DNA from: DASVLX01 sp035552275 | GTDB taxonomy: Bacteria; Actinomycetota; Actinomycetes; Mycobacteriales; Pseudonocardiaceae | Assembly (NCBI GenBank): GCA_035552275.1 | Contig: DASZLR010000282.1 | Location: 1 to 13,514 of the forward strand | Direction: 5' to 3' | DNA: 13,514 nt | Part shown: in pieces, positions 1-5,861 of the stretch | Position numbering within the stretch: the first letter of the stretch is position 1 | Layout: each line of letters begins with the position of its first letter | Program-made: the position numbers and the translations under genes | Notes under the pieces: model-generated | The model's database searches: none | The model's input: the letters and a program-made list of their open reading frames with translations, nothing else | Told to the model about the DNA's origin: nothing

Positions 1-385
1 CGCCGCAGATCAGGCCGACCACCACCGGCAGTCCGATGCCGAACAGCTTCAACCGGCGGGCGATGGTGGCGCGGTACCGGGCCAGTGGATCGTCGGAGGC
101 CGTCACCGGGACGAACACCGGGCGGGTCCGGAACGCGACGATCAGGCTGGCCGCCAGCGCGCCGCCGACCACCGCGCCGACCGAGAAGAACAGCGTGATC
201 CGGGTCAGCGTGATGGTGTCGAACACCTGCCGATAGCCGACCTCGCCGAACCAGAGCCAGCGGACGTACGCGGACAGCAGCGGTGAACCGCTGATCAACA
301 CGATGAGCAGCGCGACGCCGACACCGATCAGTATCCAGCTGCGTCGCGACAGCTTCGGCAGGCCGGCCGCTGGCCGAGTGGCCAC
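1..385 (-). CDS. UPF0182 family multi-pass membrane protein, N-terminal part (runs off left edge)
   Basis: Only the first 128 codons are in the window. The protein opens with a short basic segment, then a hydrophobic helix at about residues 18-37, a loop containing YVRWLWFGEVGYRQVF, a second helix at about 62-84, a loop with TRPVFVP and DPLARYR, and the start of a third helix near 112. These loop motifs are characteristic of UPF0182, large (about 900-1000 aa) actinobacterial membrane proteins of unknown function, of which Rv3193c is one. The GTG start at 385 was chosen because AGGAG lies 9 nt upstream and the N-terminus (ATRPAAGLPKLSRRS) resembles that of relatives. It is divergent from the PPA1309-family gene. 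The family assignment is strong; the function is unknown. Confidence 0.9.
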   Translation of the reverse strand, partial: MATRPAAGLPKLSRRSWILIGVGVALLIVLISGSPLLSAYVRWLWFGEVGYRQVFDTITLTRITLFFSVGAVVGGALAASLIVAFRTRPVFVPVTASDDPLARYRATIARRLKLFGIGLPVVVGLICG

Positions 386-406
386 TGGAACACACTCCTG
401 GGTTGC

Positions 407-434
407 GGTTGAGCATGGGTTCCGTTCAACCTTA
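407..434 (-). promoter_or_regulatory. Candidate promoter and inverted repeat for the UPF0182 gene
   Basis: On the minus strand TAAGGT (434 down to 429) fits the actinobacterial TAnnnT -10 pattern and would give a leader of roughly 35-40 nt before the GTG at 385. GGTTGA (407-412) and TCAACC (426-431) form an inverted repeat with a 13-bp spacer that overlaps this box, so it could be an operator. No good -35 is visible. This is inference from the sequence only. Confidence 0.3.
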
Positions 435-511
435 CGGACGCGTGCGTGGACTCTCGGTGTGCGGGCACCGCCCATGTCCGTGTCGTCCCTTCAGGATGCG
501 ACGATGGAGCA

Positions 512-1114
512 ATGCCAGCCGTCACACCCGCCGGGCCGGCCGGCTCACCGGTCACGCTGCCCCAGGTCATCCGTGAGGTCGAGGAGTTCGCCGCGGCCGC
601 CGGCTGGGAGCAACCGCCGCAGCTGTTCGCGCTGGTCGCGACCGCGGAGCTGCTGTCCAGGCAGCCCGAACTCGGCGATCAGGTGGACGCGACCTGCGAC
701 CTGACGCCGGTCGCCCAGGAGCCGTTGCCCGAGGACGATCTCGCCGAGGTGCTGGCCGGGATCGTCTGGCCGGAGACCGTGAGCGGTTGCGCGGTGGTGC
801 AGGAGATCGTCGTGCTGCCGCCAGAGGCCGAGGCGGAACTGGGCGTCACCGATGTCGATGATCTCGACGGTCTGGACGACCTGGACGCCGTTCGGCCCGA
901 GCGGCCGGAGCCGGACCCGGTGCGGATGCGCCGGATCGCCGCCGAGCATCCGCACCGACGCGAGGCGCGACTCGTCGCCGGCGTCCTGCGGGACGGCACC
1001 GCCGCCTGCGTGCTGCGGCTGCGCGGGGACGCCGAGCGGCCGGACGAGATCGTCGAGCATCCCGAGCTGGCGCCGAACCTGATCACCGCGCTCCGGGACA
1101 CGCTTCGGGATTAG
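512..1114 (+). CDS. PPA1309 family protein (conserved actinobacterial, function unknown)
   Basis: A 200-aa acidic, soluble protein with no membrane segment or signal peptide. The N-terminal region (LPQVIREVEEFAAAAGWEQPPQLFALV), the central AEVLAGIVWPETVSGCAVV and the C-terminal LITALRDTLRD ending are hallmarks of the PPA1309 family, found across Actinobacteria and usually beside the UPF0182 and PDZ-protease genes as here. The middle holds an Asp-rich stretch (about residues 115-125). The frame stays open upstream to a GTG at 446, but those codons (MDSRCAGTAHVRVV) look non-coding, so ATG 512 is preferred. The only purine-rich stretch (GGAG) lies just 2 nt from that ATG, so initiation may be weak or leaderless. 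Biochemical role unknown. Confidence 0.82.
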   Translation: MPAVTPAGPAGSPVTLPQVIREVEEFAAAAGWEQPPQLFALVATAELLSRQPELGDQVDATCDLTPVAQEPLPEDDLAEVLAGIVWPETVSGCAVVQEIVVLPPEAEAELGVTDVDDLDGLDDLDAVRPERPEPDPVRMRRIAAEHPHRREARLVAGVLRDGTAACVLRLRGDAERPDEIVEHPELAPNLITALRDTLRD

Positions 1115-1121
1115 CCCCTGG

Positions 1122-2333
1122 TCAGCAGCCGGGCACCGGCTGGCCGGCGGCCAGCGCGTGCAGTTCCTGGATCGCCGAGGTCAGGGTGGTCACCTTCACC
1201 AGCCGCAGCCCGGCCGGCACGTGCGACGCGGCCTCCGCGCAGTTGTCGGCCGGGGTCAGGAACACGGTGGCGCCGGCCTCGCGGGCGGCGATCAGCTTGA
1301 ACGGGATGCCGCCGATCTGGGACACGTCGCCGAGATCGTCGATCTCGCCGGTGCCGGCCACCGTCAGCCCATCGTTGACGTTGTCCTTCGTCAGCTTGTC
1401 CACAATCGCCAGCGCGAACATCAGCCCGGCCGACGGCCCGCCGACGTTGTCCAGCTCGATGTTCACCTTGAACGGCGCCACGGCGTTGGCCGCCGGGCTG
1501 ACGCCCAGGAAGCCGTTCCGGCGATCCGACCGGCTGCCCAGCTTGACCTGGAACGAGCGTTGCGGCTGGTCGCCGGTCCGCACGGTCAGGCCGACCGGCT
1601 GGCCCGGCGTGGTGTTCGTCAGCGCGTTGTAGACGTCCTCGACGCTGTTGATCTGCTGGCCGTTGACCGTGATCAACTGGTCGCCGGCCTGGATCAGCCG
1701 CGCGGCCGGGCTGTCCGACACGATCTGAGCGGCCAGCACCTGAACGGGGTAGCGCAGATAGCGCAGCGCGGCCACCTCGGCGTTGCTCTGCGACTGCTGG
1801 AACTGCTGGGTGTTCTGCTGCTCGACCTGCTGCTGCGACTCGCCGGGCTGGTAGTAGTCCTCTCGGGGAGCCAGCGCGTAGCGGCCGCTCATCCAGAGGC
1901 CCAGCGCGCCGAACAGGGTCACCTGGTCGGTCAGCGAGACGGTGACCATCCGCAGCTGGCCGGCCGTCGGATAGGTCTGGTGTCCGCTCACCGAGACGAC
2001 CTGGGCGCCGTCCACGCTGCCCAGCGTGTCGAACGTCGGTCCGGGGCCGAGCGCGACATACGGGATCTGCACGAACCCGCCGATGCCGCCCAGGGCCAGC
2101 ACCAGCACCAGGCTGACGATCAGCGTCCAGGCCCGGCGCGACAGCGGTCCGCGCCGCTGTCGGGGCGGCTCCGCGGCCGGCTCGGCTGGTGTGCCGTCAG
2201 CCGCCGTGTCCTCAGCCGCGGTGTCGTCGACCGCGTCGACCGACTCTGCCGGCATCGCCGCCGATTTCTCGTCAGCCTTCTCTTCAGCGGCCTCGTCCGG
2301 CTGGTCCGTTTCGGCGTCCCCGTGCTCGCTCAC
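1122..2333 (-). CDS. Membrane-anchored PDZ / Lon-type (S16) serine protease, YlbL family
   Basis: A 403-aa protein. Residues 1-60 are a very acidic, Ala/Glu/Asp-rich tail, probably cytoplasmic. A basic RRGPLSRR precedes one transmembrane helix at about 69-89. A PDZ domain follows at about 195-265 (DSPAARLIQAGDQLITVNGQQI). The C-terminal Lon-like domain has the Ser-Lys dyad: S301 in GGPSAG and K346 in GGIPFKLIAAREAGA. This is the architecture of B. subtilis YlbL and Rv3194c, predicted to act at the outer membrane face on envelope substrates. Residues about 160-185 form a Gln-rich linker (QQQVEQQNTQQFQQSQ). GTG 2333 was chosen because upstream codons run into the divergent promoter region and read as non-coding. 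It has no Shine-Dalgarno, but TACGCT lies 8 nt upstream. The native substrate is unknown. Confidence 0.9.
   Translation of the reverse strand: MSEHGDAETDQPDEAAEEKADEKSAAMPAESVDAVDDTAAEDTAADGTPAEPAAEPPRQRRGPLSRRAWTLIVSLVLVLALGGIGGFVQIPYVALGPGPTFDTLGSVDGAQVVSVSGHQTYPTAGQLRMVTVSLTDQVTLFGALGLWMSGRYALAPREDYYQPGESQQQVEQQNTQQFQQSQSNAEVAALRYLRYPVQVLAAQIVSDSPAARLIQAGDQLITVNGQQINSVEDVYNALTNTTPGQPVGLTVRTGDQPQRSFQVKLGSRSDRRNGFLGVSPAANAVAPFKVNIELDNVGGPSAGLMFALAIVDKLTKDNVNDGLTVAGTGEIDDLGDVSQIGGIPFKLIAAREAGATVFLTPADNCAEAASHVPAGLRLVKVTTLTSAIQELHALAAGQPVPGC
1126..1142. terminator. Small hairpin at a convergent gene end
   Basis: CAGCCGG (1126-1132) and CCGGCTG (1136-1142) form a perfect 7-bp stem with a 3-nt loop, 12 bp past the PPA1309-family stop codon and inside the last codons of the opposing PDZ protease. 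There is no T-tract. In this GC-rich setting it may act as a U-less terminator for the plus-strand gene, but chance GC-rich stems are common. Confidence 0.3.
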
Positions 2334-2341
2334 GGAGCGAC

Positions 2342-2347
2342 AGCGTA
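2342..2347 (-). promoter_or_regulatory. Candidate -10 box for leaderless PDZ-protease transcript
   Basis: On the minus strand TACGCT ends 8 nt before the GTG start at 2333, with no ribosome-binding sequence between them. That spacing puts the transcription start on or next to the GTG, the common leaderless arrangement in Actinobacteria. A recognisable -35 is absent. Confidence 0.4.
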
Positions 2348-2397
2348 CGGGCCGCGCGGCTGCGCCCACGGCGTACCCGGGCTGCTCACACTCCGCG

Positions 2398-2403
2398 TAC
2401 GGT
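2398..2403 (+). promoter_or_regulatory. Candidate -10 box for leaderless DUF2342 transcript
   Basis: TACGGT ends exactly 6 nt before ATG 2410 (intervening GGACCT), which would place the transcription start at the A of the ATG. With the mirrored TACGCT box for the divergent gene about 50 bp away, the 76-bp gap would hold two back-to-back promoters. No clear -35 is seen. Confidence 0.45.
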
Positions 2404-2409
2404 GGACCT

Positions 2410-3765
2410 ATGACCAATCTGCCGTTCGGGTTCGGCCCACAGGATCCCGACGAGCACGGTGACCCCCAGCAGCCGGGCCAGCAGGGCACTCCCGGTGGGC
2501 CGTTCGACATGAGTCAACTGGGTCAGATGCTCAGCCAGCTCGGCCAGATGCTCAGCCAGTCCAGCGGCTCCGACGGGCCGGTCAACTATGAGCTTGCCAA
2601 GCAGATCGCCATGCAGCAGTTGCTGAACACCGGCGGCTTGGCCGGCGGCGAGCAGGCCGGCGCGGTCACCGACGCCCTGCATCTCGCCGAGCTGTGGCTG
2701 GATCCGGCCACCACCCTGCCGGCCGGCGCGACCAAGGCCGAGGCGTGGTCCGCCCGCGACTGGGTGGAGCGCACCCTGCCCACCTGGCAGCGGCTGTGCG
2801 ATCCGGTCGCCCGGCAGATGTCCGGGGCCTGGGTGCAGGCGCTGCCCGCCGAGGCGCAGCAGGCCGCGGGCCCGCTGCTGTCCATGGTGGGGCAGATGGG
2901 CGGCATGGCGTTCGGCTCCCAGCTCGGTGGCGCGCTCGCGCAGCTCGGTTCCGAGGTGCTCACCTCGACGGACGTCGGGCTGCCGCTCGGGCCGGTCGGC
3001 GCCGCGGCGCTGCTGCCGGCCAACATCGAGAAGCTGACCAGTGGCCTGGACCGGCCGGCGCACGAGGTGATGGTGTTCCTGGCCGTCCGTGAGGCCGCCC
3101 ACCAGCGGCTGTTCAGCCATGTGCCGTGGCTGCGCCAGCAACTGCTGTCGGCCGTGGAGGAGTTCGCGCACGGCATCAAGGTGGACACCTCCGCGCTGGA
3201 ACAGCTGGCCACCCAGGTCGATCCGATGAACCCGGAAAGCATCGAACAGGTGATGTCCTCGGGCCTACTGGAGCCGAAGACGACGCCCGAGCAGCAGGCG
3301 GCGCTGACCCGGTTGGAGACGCTGCTCGCGCTGGTCGAGGGCTGGGTCGACGTGGTCACCGCCGATGCCGTGGGGGAGCGGTTGCCCGGCGCGGACGCGC
3401 TGCGCGAGACACTGCGCCGCCGCCGCGCCACCGGCGGCCCAGCTGAGCAGACCTTCGCCACGCTGGTCGGTCTGGAACTGCGCCCCCGGCGGCTGCGGGC
3501 GGCGTCCTCGCTGTGGCGGCTGGTCGGCGACCGGCACGGCATCGAGATCCGGGACGGCGTCTGGTCGCATCCTGACCTGGTGCCGACCTCAGCCGATCTG
3601 GACGAGCCGCTGGACTTCGCGGACCGGCTGGGCGAGTCGGGCTCGATCTCGGACGACCCGATCGCCGAGCTGGAGCGCACCCGCCGCGCCGATTCAGCCG
3701 ACCGCGATCAGGACGCGCCGCCGCCGGACGATGCCGGCCCGGACGACTCGCCGAAGAAGGACTGA
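2410..3765 (+). CDS. DUF2342 zincin-like (putative zinc-dependent metalloprotease/hydrolase) protein
   Basis: A 451-aa soluble protein. It opens with a disordered Pro/Gln/Asp-rich head (MTNLPFGFGPQDPDEHGD), then Met/Gln/Leu heptads at about 35-50, a helical core, and an acidic Asp/Pro tail ending KKD. The core has the family signature helix REAAHQRLFSHVPWLR (227-242; E228 and H231 are plausible metal/catalytic positions), PAHEV just before it, and EGWVDVV at 310-316. This matches the actinobacterial DUF2342/zincin_2 family (Rv3195 type), whose fold is metallopeptidase-like but whose activity is, to my knowledge, undemonstrated. ATG 2410 is supported by the conserved start and the TACGGT box 6 nt upstream. 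The longer open frame reaching back to 2026 lies antisense within the PDZ protease gene and is not a real extension. Confidence 0.85.
   Translation: MTNLPFGFGPQDPDEHGDPQQPGQQGTPGGPFDMSQLGQMLSQLGQMLSQSSGSDGPVNYELAKQIAMQQLLNTGGLAGGEQAGAVTDALHLAELWLDPATTLPAGATKAEAWSARDWVERTLPTWQRLCDPVARQMSGAWVQALPAEAQQAAGPLLSMVGQMGGMAFGSQLGGALAQLGSEVLTSTDVGLPLGPVGAAALLPANIEKLTSGLDRPAHEVMVFLAVREAAHQRLFSHVPWLRQQLLSAVEEFAHGIKVDTSALEQLATQVDPMNPESIEQVMSSGLLEPKTTPEQQAALTRLETLLALVEGWVDVVTADAVGERLPGADALRETLRRRRATGGPAEQTFATLVGLELRPRRLRAASSLWRLVGDRHGIEIRDGVWSHPDLVPTSADLDEPLDFADRLGESGSISDDPIAELERTRRADSADRDQDAPPPDDAGPDDSPKKD
2515..2556 (+). repeat. Two tandem 21-bp units encoding QLGQMLS heptads
   Basis: Two adjacent in-frame 21-bp units each encode QLGQMLS, near the N-terminus of the DUF2342 protein (residues 36-49). 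They differ mainly at third positions. The heptad spacing suggests a short amphipathic helix or coiled-coil between the disordered head and the folded core. Confidence 0.6.
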
Positions 3766-3780
3766 GCCCCGCTCAGTCCT
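3758..3780. terminator. Bidirectional hairpin terminator containing both stop codons
   Basis: AGGACTGAGC (3758-3767) and GCTCAGTCCT (3771-3780) are perfect reverse complements, giving a 10-bp stem with a 3-nt CCC loop. The TGA stop of the DUF2342 gene (3763-3765) and the TGA of the opposing metallopeptidase (3773-3775, minus) lie in opposite arms. There is no T-tract on either side, as is usual for actinobacterial hairpin terminators. Its symmetric position between two converging genes supports termination in both directions. Confidence 0.65.
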
Positions 3781-4303
3781 CCTCGGTGATGCCCCAGCCA
3801 GCGGCCGCGGACAGGCCTTCCAGGTAGCCGATGGCCCGTTCGGTGCGCGCGAAGCTACGCACCAGCGCCCAGAAGTCGGCCCCGTGACCGGGGACTAAGA
3901 GGTGCGCCAACTCGTGCACGAGCACGTAGTCGAGCACCCAGCTGGGCACGTCCTTCAGCCGGTCGCTGACCCTGATCGAGCCCTCACCGGGCGTGCAGGA
4001 CGCCCACCGGGTGCGCATCGGCGGGACCCAGCGGACGCTGGCCGGATCGGCCTTGCCGGCCAGATATCTGGCCGACAGTTGGCGGCACCGGGCGAGCAGG
4101 GCCGTGTCGGAGGCTCGCGCGGGCGAGCGGCGGCGGGTTTCGCTGCGCTGCAGCCGGGCGAGCATCTCCGCCACCCAGTGTCGTTCTTCGGCCCGGGACA
4201 TTCGGGCTGGTAGGAGGACCACAACAGTGTCGCCCTCCCGGTATGCGCTGACCGTGCGACTTCGTCGCCGGCTGCGCCGCACTTCGACCTGCGGTTCGGC
4301 CAC
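3773..4303 (-). CDS. YgjP-like (SprT/M48-type) HExxH metallopeptidase
   Basis: A 176-aa protein with the YgjP (DUF45) layout. A basic N-terminus (EVRRSRRRSRTVSAYREG) leads to a helical middle, then MRTRWASCTPGEGSIRVSDRL, then the zinc site HELAH (H130, E131, H134) followed by HGADFWALV (H140 in the motif). The consensus in related proteins is WGSC; here it is WASC. No signal peptide or membrane helix is seen, so it should be a cytoplasmic zinc peptidase; the substrate is unknown. GTG 4303 has no Shine-Dalgarno, but TACCGT ends 6 nt upstream, so a leaderless start is likely; codons further upstream do not look coding. It converges on the DUF2342 gene and is divergent from the ThiF-like gene. 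Confidence 0.88.
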   Translation of the reverse strand: MAEPQVEVRRSRRRSRTVSAYREGDTVVVLLPARMSRAEERHWVAEMLARLQRSETRRRSPARASDTALLARCRQLSARYLAGKADPASVRWVPPMRTRWASCTPGEGSIRVSDRLKDVPSWVLDYVLVHELAHLLVPGHGADFWALVRSFARTERAIGYLEGLSAAAGWGITEED

Positions 4304-4309
4304 GGATTC

Positions 4310-4315
4310 ACGGTA
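4310..4315 (-). promoter_or_regulatory. Candidate -10 box for leaderless metallopeptidase transcript
   Basis: Minus-strand TACCGT is followed by GAATCC and then the GTG start at 4303. The 6-nt spacing matches leaderless initiation, and no ribosome-binding sequence is present. A perfect minus-strand TTGACA also occurs much further upstream (4431 to 4426), but with only a weak -10 partner. Confidence 0.4.
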
Positions 4316-4342
4316 CGGCCCCCCACCGACTCCGTGGCGTGT

Positions 4343-4444
4343 TGTGCACATGTGACCCACGCCGCATCATGGCGAGCCGCTGGTCATGGGCACTGGGCGT
4401 GATCAATGCCGGTTCGACAACGATTTGTCAATCACACGATCGTG
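4343..4444. promoter_or_regulatory. Palindrome-rich divergent regulatory region
   Basis: The 212-bp gap between the metallopeptidase (minus) and the ThiF-like gene (plus) is less GC-rich than its surroundings and holds three perfect dyads: TGTGCACA (4343-4350), GACAA/TTGTC around CGAT (4416-4429), and CACGATCGTG (4435-4444). TTGTCA (4425-4430, plus) and TTGACA (4431-4426, minus) overlap the second dyad and could be -35 elements for opposing promoters. The sites look like operators for dimeric regulators, but no specific regulator can be named. Confidence 0.35.
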
Positions 4445-4515
4445 GCTGTGGATGGGCGGGCGGGCCTGTGGATGGCGATGTGACAGCCCTCGGCATTCCG
4501 GGCAGGCTCGTGATC

Positions 4516-5763
4516 ATGACCGCAACCACCGAAGCGCCGGTTGTCCCGCTCGCCGGCCTGCCCCACCGCCCACGGCTGCTGCCCGGCCTGCCGGTGTTGC
4601 ACCGCACCACCGGCGAGACCCAGGTCGGCGTCGATCCACGGTATGCCGTGGTGATCACCGACGCTCCGGACGAGCTGGCCAACACGCTCCCGGCCGTCAA
4701 CGGCCGGCAGACGATGAAGGAGTTGCTGGCCCGAGCGGGCCCGGCGCAGGGCCCGGCGTTGGCGCAGGCCTTGGCCGGGCTGGTCGAGATGGGGCTGGTC
4801 GAGGACGCCGCTGCGGGCGGCGGTGCGCCGGTCCGCCAGGCGCCGGCCCGGATGGCGGCGGACCGCACGGCCTGGGCGCTGCGCGCCGGTTGTCCTCCGG
4901 CGCGGGTGCACGCCGTCCGGGCGTCTGCTCTCGTCTCGGTGTACGGCAACGGGCGGGTCGCCAGCAGCGTCGCCACGATGCTGGCGGCCTGCGGGGTGGG
5001 CTGGGTGCTCCCGCTCGCAGGCGGCGAGGTCGAGCCCGAGGACATCGGCTGCGGCTACCTGGCCGCCGATGTCGGGCGGCCGCGGAAGGCCGCTTCGGTT
5101 CAGGCCGTGCACCGGATCGCCGGCGAGACGACGGTGGACGATCTGCCGCCGAGCCGGCTGCCGGATGTGGCGGTGCTGGCCGACACGATGGTGCCCGATC
5201 CACGGTTGGCGGCCGCGCTGACGATGCTCGGCGTGCCGCACCTGATCGCTCGCGCGGGGGACGGCGTGGGAGTGGTCGGGCCGCTGGTCGTGCCCGGCCG
5301 AACGGGCTGCCTGCGCTGTCTGGAGCTGTACCGCACCGATGGCGATCCGTGCTGGCCGTCGTTGGCCACCCAGCTCGTGGAGCGTCGGCAGCAGGCCGAT
5401 CTGGCGTCGGCCCAGGTGGCAGCCGCGTTCGCGGTCGGTCAGGTGTTGCAGGTGCTGCACGGCCCGGTGCGCCCCTGGTCGCCGGCCAGTCCAGCGGGAG
5501 ACCGACCACCGACACAGCCCCAACCGCAACCCGAGCCACAACCCCAGCCAGAGCCGGCGGCCGATCCGCCGGAAAGCGGTCTCATGTCCTTCGGCGCGTC
5601 GGTCGAGATCGACGTTCTGGCCGGTCAGATCAGCCGCACCGGATTGGACCGGCACCCACGGTGTTCCTTCTGCCGCGCCGGAGGCGCGGCTGGGAATGGA
5701 CAGCGGAATGAGCAATCGTCGGGAGGTGATCGGCTGGAAGGACAAAAGTCCGCCGGACGTTGA
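4516..5763 (+). CDS. ThiF/E1-like, TOMM cyclodehydratase-type protein (orphan)
   Basis: A 415-aa soluble protein. Residues about 15-100 resemble the peptide-clamp (RRE-like) domain of azol(in)e cyclodehydratase partner proteins: LPVLHRTTGETQVGVDPRYAVV, then a winged-helix-like NGRQTMKELLARAG. An adenylate-fold segment follows, VSVYGNGRVASSVATMLAACGVG (from about 140), then a conserved middle ending in PLVVPGRTGCLRC. Two Cys pairs, C265/C268 and C383/C386 (CSFC), form a probable structural zinc site as in E1-like proteins. A Pro-Gln-Glu linker (about 332-347) separates them. Related proteins (Rv3196 type) are often auto-annotated as TOMM leader-peptide-binding. No RiPP precursor or YcaO gene is nearby, so a RiPP role is unproven. 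ATG 4516 has only a weak GGCAGG upstream. Confidence 0.75.
   Translation: MTATTEAPVVPLAGLPHRPRLLPGLPVLHRTTGETQVGVDPRYAVVITDAPDELANTLPAVNGRQTMKELLARAGPAQGPALAQALAGLVEMGLVEDAAAGGGAPVRQAPARMAADRTAWALRAGCPPARVHAVRASALVSVYGNGRVASSVATMLAACGVGWVLPLAGGEVEPEDIGCGYLAADVGRPRKAASVQAVHRIAGETTVDDLPPSRLPDVAVLADTMVPDPRLAAALTMLGVPHLIARAGDGVGVVGPLVVPGRTGCLRCLELYRTDGDPCWPSLATQLVERRQQADLASAQVAAAFAVGQVLQVLHGPVRPWSPASPAGDRPPTQPQPQPEPQPQPEPAADPPESGLMSFGASVEIDVLAGQISRTGLDRHPRCSFCRAGGAAGNGQRNEQSSGGDRLEGQKSAGR
5512..5556 (+). repeat. Pro-Gln/Glu repeat tract inside the ThiF-like gene
   Basis: These 45 bases encode PTQPQPQPEPQPQPEP-type dipeptide repeats (residues about 333-347). Codons end in A or C rather than the usual G/C, so base composition differs from the flanks. 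The tract lies between the two halves of the tetracysteine site and is probably a flexible, length-variable linker. Confidence 0.7.
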
Positions 5764-5765
5764 CC

Positions 5766-5783
5766 ACGGTCGGATACGGTCGG
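5766..5783 (+). repeat. 10-bp-period direct repeat before the ABC1 kinase gene
   Basis: ACGGTCGG occurs at 5766-5773 and again at 5776-5783, one helical turn apart. It lies in the 98-bp gap between the ThiF-like stop and the ABC1 kinase start. TACGGT at 5775-5780 overlaps the second copy and could serve as a -10 element. It could be a regulator half-site pair or chance. Confidence 0.25.
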
Positions 5784-5861
5784 GAGTGGTCGCCGGTGCG
5801 GCCGCTGGCCGGTTCCGCCCAGCGTTGTCCAGCAGAGCGTTGCCCAGGAGAGGATGGTGCA

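Noticed and set aside
2026..2409. Upstream extension of the DUF2342 protein to 579 aa
   Set aside because: The added residues are antisense to the PDZ protease and read as Ser/Ala/Arg low complexity; a TACGGT box sits right before ATG 2410.
1158..2462. Long plus-strand open frame opposite the PDZ protease gene
   Set aside because: Its translation is Arg/Gln/His-rich low-complexity sequence; the minus-strand protein has clear domains and catalytic residues.
4339..4515. Upstream 59-codon extension of the ThiF-like protein
   Set aside because: It covers the palindrome-rich divergent promoter region, and its translation does not resemble the family's N-terminus.
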